From: Lotus japonicus
Lineage: Eukaryota; Streptophyta; Magnoliopsida; Fabales; Fabaceae
Direction of reading: 5' to 3'
Length of the DNA stretch: 64,000 bases
Assembly (NCBI RefSeq): GCF_012489685.1
Contig: NC_080041.1
Location: 108,407,760 to 108,471,759, forward strand
Below are positions 48,681 through 59,786 of this stretch, piece after piece. The position numbers and the translations under genes are program-made. Under the pieces are notes generated by a model. The model was not told where the DNA came from, ran no database searches, and worked only from the letters and a program-made list of their open reading frames with translations. Within the stretch, counting starts at the first letter, position 1; each line of letters starts with the position of its first letter.

Positions 48681-49254
48681 ACTCATTATTGGTAAAACTA
48701 ATACGGAAGGGTGGGGCTTGAGCAAGGTGCGGTAAAACATAAGAGTTTTACAAGTTTTAAGGTGGGAGCAACAACACGTGCTGAAGTTTTTCATATTCAG
48801 TTTACGTGATACCTTGCTTATTATAGGTGAAATGTCACTGAAAAATATTTTCACAATTAAGAGCATTTTTAAGGTTTTTTTTTTTAAGCCAAAAGAGCAT
48901 TTTTAAGGTGATTTGAGCTGGCTTTGGGTTGAAAGTCAATTATTTTTAAAAGCAAATTAGCTAGGATAGTGGAAAATGAAAGGGTGGTGAGAAACTTTGC
49001 CACACTCCTAGATTGTGTTTGGATGGGGGAATATTTGAGGGGAATGTAATTTTAGAGGGTATTTCAAATCCCTTCAATTAAAATACCTTGTTTGGATATC
49101 TAATGTGGATATTTCTCAAATTACTAGTAATTAAATGAGGTATTTTACTCAATAGGATTTAGGGTAATTGAAATCACCTCAAAATAGGAGGAATTTCAAA
49201 TTCTTCATCTCTCCCTTAACCCTATCTAAATTCAGTAAAAAAAATTAATCTCGG

Positions 49255-50215
49255 CTAACCCTAAAATCGGCCATAAACTCGAAAGTCAACCAAAAACTCA
49301 AAAATCGACCCAAAACCCTAAAAATTGGCCCGACACTCAAAAATCGGCCGAAAACAGAAAGATGGTCCAAAACCCTAAAAATCGATCCGACTCTCAAAAA
49401 TCGGCTGAAAACTCGAAAGTCAGCACAAAACCCTAAAAATTTGCCGATAACCCTAAGAATCGGCCGAAAACGTGAAAGTCGGCATGAAACTCAAAAATCG
49501 ACCCAAAAACCCTAAACTCGGCTGAAAACTCAAAAATCGGCCCAAAACTCAAAATTCGGCCCAAAACTCTAAAATCGGCCCAAAACCCTAAAAATCAGCA
49601 AAAAACTCAAAAATCAGCACAAAACCCTAAAAATCGGCCTGACACACAAAAATTGACCGAAAATCCAAAATCGGCTCATAACCCTAAAAATTGGCCGATA
49701 ACCCTAAGAATCGGCCGAAAACGTGAAAGTTTGGCCGAAACTCAAAAATCAACCCAAAACCCTAAAATCGGCCGAAAACTCAAAAATCGGCCCAAAACCC
49801 TAAAAATCGGCCCAAAACTCAAAAATCGGCCCAAAACTCAAAAAACGTGAAACTCGACTCGAAACTCAAAAATCGGCCCATAACCCTAAAAATCGACCTG
49901 ACTCTCAAATATCGGCCGAAAACTCAAAAGTCGACACAAAACCCTAAAAATCGCCCTGACCCTAAAAAATTGACCGAAAACCCAAAATCGGCCCATATTC
50001 CTAAAAATTGGCCGATAACCCTAAGAATCGGCCGAAAACGTGAAATTCGGCCCGAAACTCAAAAATCCCCAAAACCCAAAAATCGGCCGAAAACTAAAAA
50101 ATCGGCCGAAAACCTGAAAGTTGGCCCAAAACCCTAAAAATGGGCTCGATTCTCAAAAATCGGCCGAAAACTCGAAATTCGGCACAAACCCCTAAAAATC
50201 GGCCGAAAACCCGAA
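49255..50215 (+). repeat. left array of about 16-20 bp units with CCCTAAA
   Basis: Roughly 50 units alternate between CTCAAAAATCGGCC-type and CCCTAAAAATCGGCC-type forms. About 15 carry CCCTAAA, the plant telomere heptamer. A longer block starting GCCGATAACCCTAAGAATCG recurs at 49443, 49694 and 50011. Confidence 0.85.
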
Positions 50216-50221
50216 AGGTCA

Positions 50222-50785
50222 TGTTTTAGGTTTTTAGGTCAATTTTTGAGTGTCGGGCTGATTTTTAGGGTTTTGTGCCGACTTTTGAGTTTTCTGACGA
50301 TTTTTTAGAGTCAGGCAATTTTGAGGGTTTTCGACCGATTTTTGAGTTTCCAGTCGATTTTTGGGTTTTGGGGATTTTTGGGTTTTCGGTCAATTTTTTA
50401 GGGTCGGGGCGATTTTTAGGGTTTGTGCCGACTTTTGAGTTTTCGGCCGATTTTTTCGAGTCGGGCTAATTTTTAGGGTTTTCGGACGATTTTTGAGTTT
50501 CGAGTCGAGTTTCACGTTTTCGGCCTATTTTTAGGGATTTCTTGCCGTTTTAGGGTTTTGGGCCGCTTTTTAGGGTTTTGTGTCGACTTTTGAGTTTTCG
50601 GCTGATTATTGAGAGTCGGGCCGATTTTTAGGGTTTTCGACTGATTTTTAGGTTTTCAGCCGATTTTTGGGTTTTCGGCCGACTTTCAGTTTTTCAGCCA
50701 CTTTTTAGGCTTTTATGTCGACTTTTAAGGTTTCGGTCTATTTTTGAGAGTCGGGCTGATTTTTAGGGTTTTCGGTCGATTATAT
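50222..50785 (-). repeat. right array, inverse of the left
   Basis: Units such as CGATTTTTAGGGTTTT and CGACTTTTGAGTTTTC are the complement of the left-array units. About eight or nine TTTAGGG copies are visible. The switch of orientation is at about 50216-50222. Confidence 0.85.
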
Positions 50786-50977
50786 TAAGATAAAAACAAT
50801 TAAATGAAGGAAATTCATTTATATTACCCAAACAAAGAATTTTACAATTGAGCGAATTTCAACATTTTATCCAAACAATAAAATTTGAAATTCAAGGGAA
50901 TTCAATTGATTCAATTGAATTCCCTAGCATTTAAAATCCCTTGAATTTCTACAATCCCTCATCCAAACACAACCCTA

Positions 50978-52748
50978 AACTGCAGGGTTATGAGGTAGAA
51001 TGCTAATCCAAGAAAGGTAGAGTTTGTCTTTGAAAATTCTAACATGGGAATAAGCTCTTCAAAATCTGCAGAAGGTCGAGTTTGATCCCTTGAAAGATGA
51101 AGCACCTGTCTTTTGGCGGTTGTCTTTGCCGCTTGAACTCAGTGTTGTCCTCTAGCCCTCTATTTTATCTTTCTTTTTTGAAAATTCCTACAAGTTGTGG
51201 CTAACAAAATAAAATTTTGCAAAGGAATTTTTGTTGGGTGGGAGTGAGGATGAGATGAAAATTCCATGGGTAAAGTGAGAGACAATATGTAAGCCTAAGG
51301 AGGAATGGGGTTGGGGTTTAGGATATTGTCAAATTTAACAGGACTCTCTTAGGAAAGTGGAGATAGTGGTTATTGAGTGAAGGAGACAATTTGTGGGGAG
51401 GGTTGCAAAATATCGGAAAAAGATTTGGATTGGGATGGATGTGATCTTTAGTAAGGGGTCAAACTGGTGTGAAATATAGGTAGGGTGAGCTCGGGTAGCC
51501 TAGAAGGATAATGGTTTAGGAGAAATATTTAAACGTGGAAGTCTTAGACGAGTTGATGAAGGACCACGATCGTGCTGTATGCAAAGCCACGGTCGTGCTG
51601 AAATAAATTAGAAGAATACACCCATCCTAACGTATAAAAAGCAAACACAACCATGCTACCTAAGCCACGATCATGCCGACCCGCACTGCCAATAGGGAAC
51701 GTGAAAAAAACACCACGACCATGCTGACTAAGCCATGGTTATGTCGCTGACACTGACATAGCCTCGAGAAACCCCTAGAGAGATATGGCGCTCAACAACT
51801 AATGAGAAGTGCTCATATACGTCAGATTTATTCTTCGTTTATGTTAGATGATTATAGCTACTAAGGATATTTTGGTTTGTAATTTAATTATTATGTGTAG
51901 CTAAATCCCCTCTCTCACGGTTGCAATGTAGGATATATATGATTTGAACCACAATTTATTATATATGTTTATTTCTTAGATTCAGTTTATTGTCAATTTG
52001 TGATTCTCTTTTAAGCACATAGTTCATCTTGAGTAATTTACCATATAACTAGTAATTGATTAGCTCATAATCAGAGGGATTAGTTACAAAACCATAAGAG
52101 AGAATGAACATAGGGGAATTAATAATAACTCGCTCCTAACTAACGACTTTAGGATGAATTCTTGTATGTTTCTAACTTCCTATGCACTTAGGTGGTGAAA
52201 TAAACATAGGACACTTCTATATATGCACATGATGTCTTCTTTTATTGATCACCTTACAATGATGTATGCTTGTTAGTTAGTATAATCAAGTAGGACAATT
52301 AGCAATAACTTAGCGTTGGGCCGGCATTATAAGAATGTACGGTTGACACAATAATTGACTAGAATTATCATATATAATAACGAGGGGAGATGATCCCACA
52401 TCATTGAAATTCTAAGGATTTTCTATTTTAATCTCTAAAACAACACAACCTTGAAACTTCTAGCCTGAAACTATGATTCAACTTCTAGAGAGACAATTTT
52501 CTAGTCCCTTGGATCCAAAAATCTGGGACTTCAATCTTATATTATTTGAGCGATAAGGTGCAGTTGCCTTTAGAAGCGTGTGTGATTTTAACGCAACAAA
52601 TTTCTCCTACGGGGTTTTGATGGCTTGTTGTAAATGGTTGAGGTTCCAAGACACTCCCATAGGAAGGGATATCGCGCTTTCTGCATTATGAACTTTGGGG
52701 GAAAACAAAAAATCAAAAAGTGAAGTGCAAATCGGTTTGGTTTGCATA
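50978..52748. other. spacer with a repeated CCACGATCGTGCTG-like motif
   Basis: At about 51566, 51585, 51667, 51711 and 51732 variants of CCACGATCGTGCTG recur, often after AAGCC. The surroundings may be an LTR remnant, but no ends were found. No gene was recognised. Confidence 0.4.
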
Positions 52749-52756
52749 AGTGTGGA

Positions 52757-53568
52757 TAGGGGCGTATCCAGGATTTTCTTGTTGGGGGGCAAAATATAAG
52801 ACTTAAAAAATCTTCATTGAATATTATATAAACTTTAAATAATAAAAAATCATCTAAATACATTTTTTCGTTTTTTATAGTACCAAATTTATCTATTATT
52901 GTATCAACAGAGATTCTTTCAGCAACTTCTCTTGATATATACAACTAATAAATTTCTGAGAAGATCATCTTCAATTTTGTTTCAAAGCTGAAGTCTTAAC
53001 AACTTGCATTGCAGAAAAAGATCCATTTGTACATGATGTTGAAACAGTAAGTGTCAAAACAAGACGTATCAATCTATCAACAAGTGGAAATATTGTTGTT
53101 TTTCCAGTTTCAACTAACTTCTGATAAACTCGGATAAACTGAATTTTTTCCAAAATTAGGATCTCATGAAACATCTGAATGATAATATCACAGTTGGGAC
53201 GACAAATTTTTTTTTTCTAGCTCGGAAAAATCATGTGCATAAAATTTCTCAACAAGCTTACAGATTTTCTCATTATCAAAGGATTTAAAATTTTCCTAAG
53301 GATCTAAAACTGAACTAAGATAGTTGCAAATTAATTGCAGAATAGAATACATCTATTTTATAATGATGTTCTATATCTCAATCTTATTTCTTATGACGAT
53401 CATTACCCATAAAATAAGGGGTTTCTTGTTAGGAACTTCAACTTGATGAGCATCACAAAATGTTATAACATTTTCTATATAAAAATACCTATAGTCAATA
53501 ACAATTTCAAATTTCTTGTGGGGGGGGGGGCAATGACCCCTGCCAGCCCCTCCCTAGATACGCCCCTG
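52757..53568. mobile_element. decayed hAT element with transposase remnant
   Basis: Flanks AGTGTGGA (52749-52756) and AGTGTGAA (53569-53576) match at 7 of 8. TIRs are TAGGGGCGTATCCAGG and reversed CAGGGGCGTATCTAGG. A homopolymer of about 12 G precedes the right TIR. The interior encodes a broken hAT transposase end on the minus strand. Confidence 0.8.
52850..53174 (-). pseudogene. hAT transposase C-terminal (dimerisation) remnant
   Basis: Minus-strand frames give YQKLVETGKTTIFPLVDRLI and VLTLTVSTSCTNGSFSAM, then, after a frameshift near 52945-52975, YISREVAERISVDTIIDKF. The LxLxVST..xxSFSAM pattern is the hAT dimerisation region of zinc-finger (TTF/MYM-type) transposases in plants. Only this end is left and it is frameshifted. 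Confidence 0.75.
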
Positions 53569-53576
53569 AGTGTGAA

Positions 53577-54100
53577 GTTTAAGGCTACATAGGAATTCTA
53601 TAGTGTCTAAGAGGGAGAAAGCCAACTATGAATTTGTGCTAAAATTAACCAAGCTTAGGTCTTGGGTTCAGCTTAAATACTTGGTAAAGGATTTCAAGTG
53701 CTCTTTTCAAGAATTGGTGAAACTAGTGTTATGTATCTTTGTTGTCTAATGGAGGGAGAGCAAGCAGCAGAGGAATTATTCAGGTGCATCAAGCTTCTGT
53801 GTAGCAGAGCATGCTTAATAAAATAAATGCATGTTGTTGTTTTTGGTCTGTAAAATGCTTGATAGAGTATTCCAGGTTGCTGGTTGTGCTTTTTGGAGCT
53901 TTGCTTGCCTCTTTGCCAGATCCTGCAGACAATTGATACTTGAATAGTCCTTGACAACAGCTTGGATCAGGCAGTTGGGATCTTGCAATTGCAGGGGAGG
54001 AACCTTTGCCAAGTTTTTTCACAAGGTCAAGAAATCCTTGGATAATGCCTCCCTACACTGCGCTTGTGTTGATTCACATTGTGTTTATCTTTCACTCATT
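53577..54100. other. unassigned stretch with a possible minus-strand coding fragment
   Basis: The minus-strand frame at 53815-54012 reads QDPNCLIQAVVKDYSS and LQDLAKRQAKLQKAQPATWN. It looks protein-like, but I do not recognise it. The overlapping frames also stay open, so support is weak. Confidence 0.25.
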
Positions 54101-54105
54101 CTTAT

Positions 54106-55303
54106 TGATGGTATGAAAAATGATAGAAAGGGGGGTTTGAATAGCGTTTTCAATCTAAAACCTTTCTCACTTGATATTTAAACAAATTTCTTCAAACACC
54201 AAAGATAAATGTGCTAAGATAAGAGATGAGGGAAGCACACAATGATTTTATCCTGGTTCACTTGATAAATCCCTCAAGCTAATCCAGTCCACCCGTTAAG
54301 GTGATTTCTTCCTTCTTAGAATGAAGGCAATCCACTAATCAGAGTTTGTTACAACTGCACTTGCAACCTGCAAAGTGACTAACAATACACTGACTTAGCT
54401 ATCACTAAGATTCACTCTCTTAGTCTTCTCAAGGATCCGACAAACCTTGGTCTCCTTAAGGCAAAACAAACAACTGTTTGAAAGTTTTTGGTTTACAAGG
54501 AAATGCTTCTCAGAAAGCTAATAGTAAACACAATAGGTACAATTTGAAGAAAGATTGCTTAAGAGAAATAAATGAATATCGCGTGAGCTTTCTTAGGCGG
54601 CATCTTTCACCTTCAGCCTCTTTATATACTCCAAGGAATTAGGTTTGGAAGTTTGCATGGAATGCTACCGTTGGAGGGCAGATTTGGGTTTTCCAGGTTC
54701 TGTTGTGGCTGAATAAGTTAGGTAAGGTCGTCAGGAAAGGTACAATTGCTTTTGTACTTTGGATAGTGACATGACCTTTATCCTAGTTGACTTCTGATCA
54801 GAGTGATGCTTCATATTGGAACTTGTGAAGCTTGGTGATCAGAGTCAGAAGGAAGCTTGGATCCTCTAACTTTGTACCTTCTACTTCTGGACTCAGAGGA
54901 GAAGTACTTGGTCTTCAGAGCCAGCTTACTCTTGGACTTCAGAATCTTCACTACTCAGCTTCTGGACCTTCAGAGCTTCTGATCCTTCAGAGCGTCTGAT
55001 CCTTCAGAGCGTCTGATCCTTCAGAGCTTCTAGTGAACTGAATCCATATCAGAGCTTTACTATCTTCAGATCTTCTGAAGCTTGATCTACTGTTCAGATT
55101 GAACATAGTAAGTGCGAAAGCGTTGCGGAGATTACTCTTTGAGCATTGTGCTTTTGAATTATGTGAAAAAAGACCAGAGTCATAGCATGTCATTAGAACA
55201 CTCAGAAAACAACGTTAGAGTACCATAATTGTTCATACACAATAGTTAACATGTAATCATCAAAACATAGAGTTGTACTACTAGATCAAAACTTGATCTT
55301 ACA
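54106..55303 (-). mobile_element. solo LTR, about 1.2 kb, perfect 5-bp TSD
   Basis: CTTAT at 54101-54105 is repeated at 55304-55308, next to TGATGGTATG and GATCTTACA (TG..CA ends). Read on the minus strand it begins TGTAAGATCAAGTTTTGATC. The sequence style (TATCCTGGTTCACTTG, AATCCAGTCCACC) resembles LTRs of legume Sirevirus-type copia elements; that is from memory. No internal region is present. Confidence 0.8.
54950..55035. repeat. 18-bp tandem repeat inside the solo LTR
   Basis: Unit TCCTTCAGAGCGTCTGAT in four to five copies, with T/G variation. Confidence 0.8.
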
Positions 55304-55572
55304 CTTATATATTAATCATGACATTTTTTTAAAACTCAAACTCGTCTCTAAACTTGAAGAAACTCGATGAGGTAGGAATTTAATAAACTCGAGCTAGAAT
55401 AGGTTAATAGACTAAGTCGGGTGTTTGTCCATCCCAATAATACATCATAGTGTTTTATTTGATGAGATTACAAGGTTAATTACATCATAAATAAAATCTA
55501 ACTAATTAATAACTAACAACTAACTGAAGTAACTAATTATTAAAGAGTTGACTATGTTTCATTTCATGTCAT

Positions 55573-56432
55573 ATTGTTGGCACCCAAAATCTATAACCGC
55601 TAGTATGGTAGCCGAAGCATTTCACCAGGCACTCAGGCAGTGTGGCAAGATTAGCTGTCGTGGCAATTAGCTGAGGCAACACGAGCAACCGATTTTTCAC
55701 GACGAAGTGGTTGAGATTTGAATTAGGACAAGGTTTGGGCAAAGGTATAGGGCCCCGACACAGAATGAAGATATTTTGCAAGATTCTAGAAGGCTCACAC
55801 ATGTTGAAAATTCTCAATGGTACATCCCTTCTATACATGGAAAACAATTATTGCTTAAAAAACTAGCCGATGCAAAGAAGTTCGGCTTAAACCAAGCTTC
55901 CAGGCTGACTAGGAGAAGAAACCACCAACACCCAAGACTGTAAGTGCATGCTTGTAAAAACTGAGAAACGTGGGTAGTGGTAGGTGGTCGTTAACTATTG
56001 TAGATTAATCGAATATGCCTCTATAAATAGAGGAATGGTTATTTGTAAAAATCACAACACAATCAATCAATCAAACTACAAACTTCCCACGTTTATCTGT
56101 AATTACCTTTTACTTTCATGCCTTTACTTTTTGTCGTGTATGTTCTTTTAATTGTACTACCTTTCAGCACTTTATTTATATAGCTTTTTGCTATTTACTT
56201 TCAGCCGTTTAAGCTTTTATCTATCCATTTTCGCCAAACCTTAATTCAGTGGTCTTTGTCATCGATTAAACTTCTCAATAATGATCACTAAGAGTTTTTT
56301 TGGAGTGTATTAGGAACTTGCATTGAGAAACATAATTTATTCCTCAAGTAATCGCTTGATTAGAAAATTGTTGTGTTTATTTCTCTCAACCAACCCACAC
56401 GACTACCTAATCTCTTATTTATTTGTAGACCA
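55573..56432 (+). other. LTR-like remnant
   Basis: It has a start-like TGTTGGCACCCAAAATC, a strong promoter-like CTATAAATAGAGG at 56021-56033 and A/T-rich 3' DNA, as in LTRs. No matching second end or TSD could be fixed. Confidence 0.35.
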
Positions 56433-56538
56433 ATATATATATATATATGGACCCAAGGATCAATAAAGATCCTATCATAGTATTCATTTATAGGGATTAT
56501 GCTTGTTAAAGTTGCACAAACTTTTTAGTTATTTTGTA

Positions 56539-56834
56539 CTCCCTCCGTTCCTATATATAAGTCACAAATAACTAATTCTCTTAGATTAAGAAAAGTAGTT
56601 ACTAGTAATAAATTTGTAAAAAAAATGATTTACTTTCCTAGATTACCCTTATTTACTTTCCTATTATTTTCTCTCTCCAAGTTAATACTTCTAAAGTTTA
56701 TCATCTCTTTCATATTAAATATGAGGGTAAACTTGGAAAAAATCATTTAATGCTTCCTAGATATTAGAAAGTGACTTATATTTTGTAACAAAAATTTTTC
56801 AAAAAATGTGACTTATAATAGGGAACGGAGGGAG
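56539..56834. mobile_element. Stowaway-like MITE
   Basis: CTCCCTCCGTTCCTATATAT and reversed CTCCCTCCGTTCCCTATTAT, bordered by TA. 296 bp. Confidence 0.85.
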
Positions 56835-57284
56835 TAGTTTCTAGATTTTTTTTTTCTTAATGGATGTTGTCATTTATTTAAGAAACAGTTTTGTGAGATT
56901 CAAACATTAATTTACTTTCATTTCTAAGGGGTTTATAGCTTAATAACCACTAGACCAACACTTTATCATTTCAATGATTTGTTTTGCATCCATGTTCCTC
57001 ATTTTTTTCATTAATAAATTCACTCCTTCAAACTATATATTTATTGTACGAAAACATGGCCATATATTAAAGATAATTAATAATATATGTCTTTATCCAT
57101 CCTGTATGTTCATTTTCATTCTCGCGTATTACATTGGAAAATCTTGCCAGACAACTCCATTTTCACTAGCTTAATATATGTATATATACTATTTTTTCTA
57201 CTATGAGCCAAATCTATGATATGAACATCAAAATTTCAACTGTACACTTTTTTTTGGTTACCAATTGTACACGAAAAATGTTTT
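56835..57284. other. AT-rich spacer
   Basis: Nothing recognised. The ORF at 56974-57174 has no domain. Confidence 0.35.
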
Positions 57285-57443
57285 ATTCACACCTCATTTT
57301 AAGGTGGAAGGAGGTGGAGGAGGAGAGAGATAGGAAGAAAAGAAAAGTAAGAGAGAGAAAGTTTTAGATGTGATAGATGATAAGATGAGAGAGATAAAAA
57401 CAAAAATATGTGGAAATGAAGTGTTTAAAAGATGAGGTGGGTA
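57285..57443. mobile_element. MITE, TTCACACCT family, copy 2
   Basis: Ends ATTCACACCTCATTTTAA and reversed TACCCACCTCATCTTTTAA. The purine-rich core GGTGGAGGAGGAGAGAGAT aligns with copy 1 at 24743. Confidence 0.65.
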
Positions 57444-57631
57444 CATATCATTACTCATTGTACACTTTTGAGTTAAGCTCATCACGTAATAATAAATAAT
57501 TTTAAATAACTTTATGACAGAAAAATTGTCTTTACCTCATCAAGCACGATATATAATAATATCACAATAGAATGGAAGCCTCCCAAATAAAGTTAGAAAA
57601 CCGATCGAATGGTCACTTTCACTGGGATATA

Positions 57632-57980
57632 TATGCAAGAATCTTTTTGTCTTTGATAACAAACTATGTTTTGAATTAACTGAATCCGACTTAAAATAAA
57701 CTATCTAAAGCGATTAAAAGTTTGGTCTAGTCAAACTCTTAATTTCTTAACGCTAGTTGGTATTGAATGAGTATCTTCTTATATATATCTGCTCTTCTTC
57801 CCTTTCTCAGAATTATCAAAACTAGCAACGCAAGAAACTTTTTGTCTTTGATGTCAAACTTGGTTTTGCATTAATTGAATCCGATCAAAATAACACTCTA
57901 AAGTAATTAAAATTTTGGTCTAGTCAAACTCTTTCTTAGGAGTTGATATTGAATTAGCATCTTCTCAGAATCAAGACTAG
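57632..57980. repeat. tandem duplication, unit about 197 bp
   Basis: Copy 1 starts GCAAGAATCTTTTTGTCTTT at 57632 and copy 2 starts GCAAGAAACTTTTTGTCTTT at 57829. They share TTTGGTCTAGTCAAACTCTT and CTCAGAAT near their ends. Copy 2 is shorter. Confidence 0.8.
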
Positions 57981-58746
57981 CTAGAATGTAGTTGGGTAAT
58001 TCATCTTACAGTTTCTTCCTGGAAGTACCCTAATGTTTTCTTCAAATGCTTAGCCATGCACTTGAATGTCAATTTTGACGAGAAAGTTAGGTTTTCACTT
58101 TATATGCATGCCATAACTAACTTATTTCTAGTCCAACATGCAAAGTGGAGAAGCTACAATCTAATTAAAACAGAGTATGTTGTCACCATTCAATGTTTAC
58201 AACACTAATTCAACTTGAAATCAACTACTAAATTTTCCAGCAAAAAAGTGCACTTTAATTATTCAATTCCTCCGATCCTATAAGAAGTACTACTAACTAC
58301 TAACATTGAACATAACACATATCCAGTAGTCTAGTCAAGCTGTCTCTCATGACACCACTCACTCACTTTAATGGATGCTAATCAATCCGAGACCATGGTC
58401 TAAGAAATTCAACACTTTGAAAGTCATTCAGCTGCCCATTGTTTAGCTTAAATGTGTACTTAGATCACGATAATTAAAATATGACATAATCACTTAGTGT
58501 ATATTTGAATATCATGAGTTAAATGTAACACGAATCATTTTAATTATCGTCATCTAAGTACACTTTTTATTTTAAATTGCATGCACATGCTAATGTCCAC
58601 TTACATTGAGATTATCTTAAATTCATAAGTTACAAGACATATACTTTCATGTTGTGCCTAGCATGTAAGCAACATCCACTAATTAATTAAGAGGTTTTTG
58701 AGATATGATAATGAATTGGTACTTAGAAATCGATAATGTCCAATAG
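57981..58746. other. spacer
   Basis: AT-rich DNA. Nothing was recognised. Confidence 0.35.
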
Positions 58747-58754
58747 GGTCGCAC

Positions 58755-59085
58755 CAGGGACGGATGCAGAAATTTGATGTTGTGAGGGCAATATATACAT
58801 GTAAATTCGTAATAAAAAAATGTAACATATACTATTAGAAGTGAGAGCATTTTTTACCAAATGGAACACAGGTGAGGACATTTTATACCAAATAAATCAT
58901 CAAAAACACATATTTTTACTACTCAAGTGAGGGTATTTAACAATATAGAACACAAATGAAGACATTTTTTTACCAAAATAGTCATCTAAAACTACGTACT
59001 TTTACTACTCAAATTTTTTTCTAATAGTTGTTTTCAAAATCAAGTGAGGGCATTTGCCCTCACACCTCCAAACATAGATCCGTCA
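58755..59085. mobile_element. degenerate hAT-like element
   Basis: Left end CAGGGACGGATGCAGAAAT and reversed right end (near GACGGATCTATGTTTGGAGG) face each other. GGTCGCAC and TTTCGCAC flank them (6 of 8). The interior has repeated GTGAGGGCA/ATTT phrases. No ORF. Confidence 0.5.
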
Positions 59086-59093
59086 TTTCGCAC

Positions 59094-59786
59094 GCAACTT
59101 GTTTGTAGGCCGCCCACAACGCATAAAAAGTTTCTTATTTACACTTTGATCAGAAGATTCACAATCTTTTTTTTTTCTTGTCATATCGGAAAACATTCAT
59201 AATCAATAAATTAAATATACACATTTTATACATAACATGATTTTTTATTTTTAGTAAAAATAATCAATTTAAATCTGTAACTTCATGCAAATTAGTCAAA
59301 TTCTTCAGTATTGATCAATCAGCTAATCCTGATACGATTCTAGAATATTTAGTATTTTTGCAAACAATTAAAAAGAAAAAAAATTAAAAGAGGATAAGTT
59401 GTAAAGGAAAAGTCACATTTTATGACCATGGAAAGCAGCCCCATAGGATGAATATTGCTACCATCTAGCTAAGTATTTTATTTTAAAAGTGATGATACTG
59501 AACCACAAAAGGTTTTGGGACACCAACTTCTGTGATAGTTCTAAACTGCTATATATAGTTGTCTTTTACTATACAATATGATTCACTAATTAATCATTTT
59601 TAATTTATTAAGGATTGCCTTTTCTAGCCCCTTATGCTGCATAATTCCAAACAACAGTAAATCTAAAACCTGTAACAGTAGCCACATATATCCACATTCA
59701 TTTTTTTTTCACAATTTTTTACCGACGTAAAGTGTGAAAATTATTTTCTTTTTATTTTTCATTTTATAAAAAAAAATATCACATAA
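59094..59786. other. spacer
   Basis: AT-rich, no supported gene. Confidence 0.35.

Larger units (their letters stand above)
49011..50974. mobile_element. 2-kb foldback element made of telomere-like short repeats
   Basis: The outer ends GATTGTGTTTGGATGGGGGA and (reversed) GGTTGTGTTTGGATGAGGGA are inverted repeats bordered by CTA on both sides, a possible 3-bp TSD. Inside, the left half is an array of short units such as AAAATCGGCCCAAAACCCTA, and the right half is the inverse. It has no transposase. Repeat-driven ORFs (49653-50137 region, Lys/Pro/Asn-rich) are not taken as genes. Confidence 0.7.

Noticed and set aside
49653..50137. Lys/Pro/Asn-rich repeat proteins
   Set aside because: They are translations of the short tandem repeat; the frame is open only because the units lack stops.
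49255..50785. CRISPR array or true telomere
   Set aside because: Units are degenerate and lack constant repeat with unique spacers. Telomere repeats would be perfect, one-directional and at a chromosome end, whereas here they are inverted and spaced by other bases.
53815..54012. Protein-like fragment with QDLAKRQAKLQKAQPATWN
   Set aside because: No family is recognised, two other frames are also open, and no exon borders are clear. It is kept only as an unassigned stretch.
55573..56432. Second solo LTR or integrated pararetrovirus promoter
   Set aside because: The TATA-like region is strong, but no second terminus, TSD or coding part could be shown.
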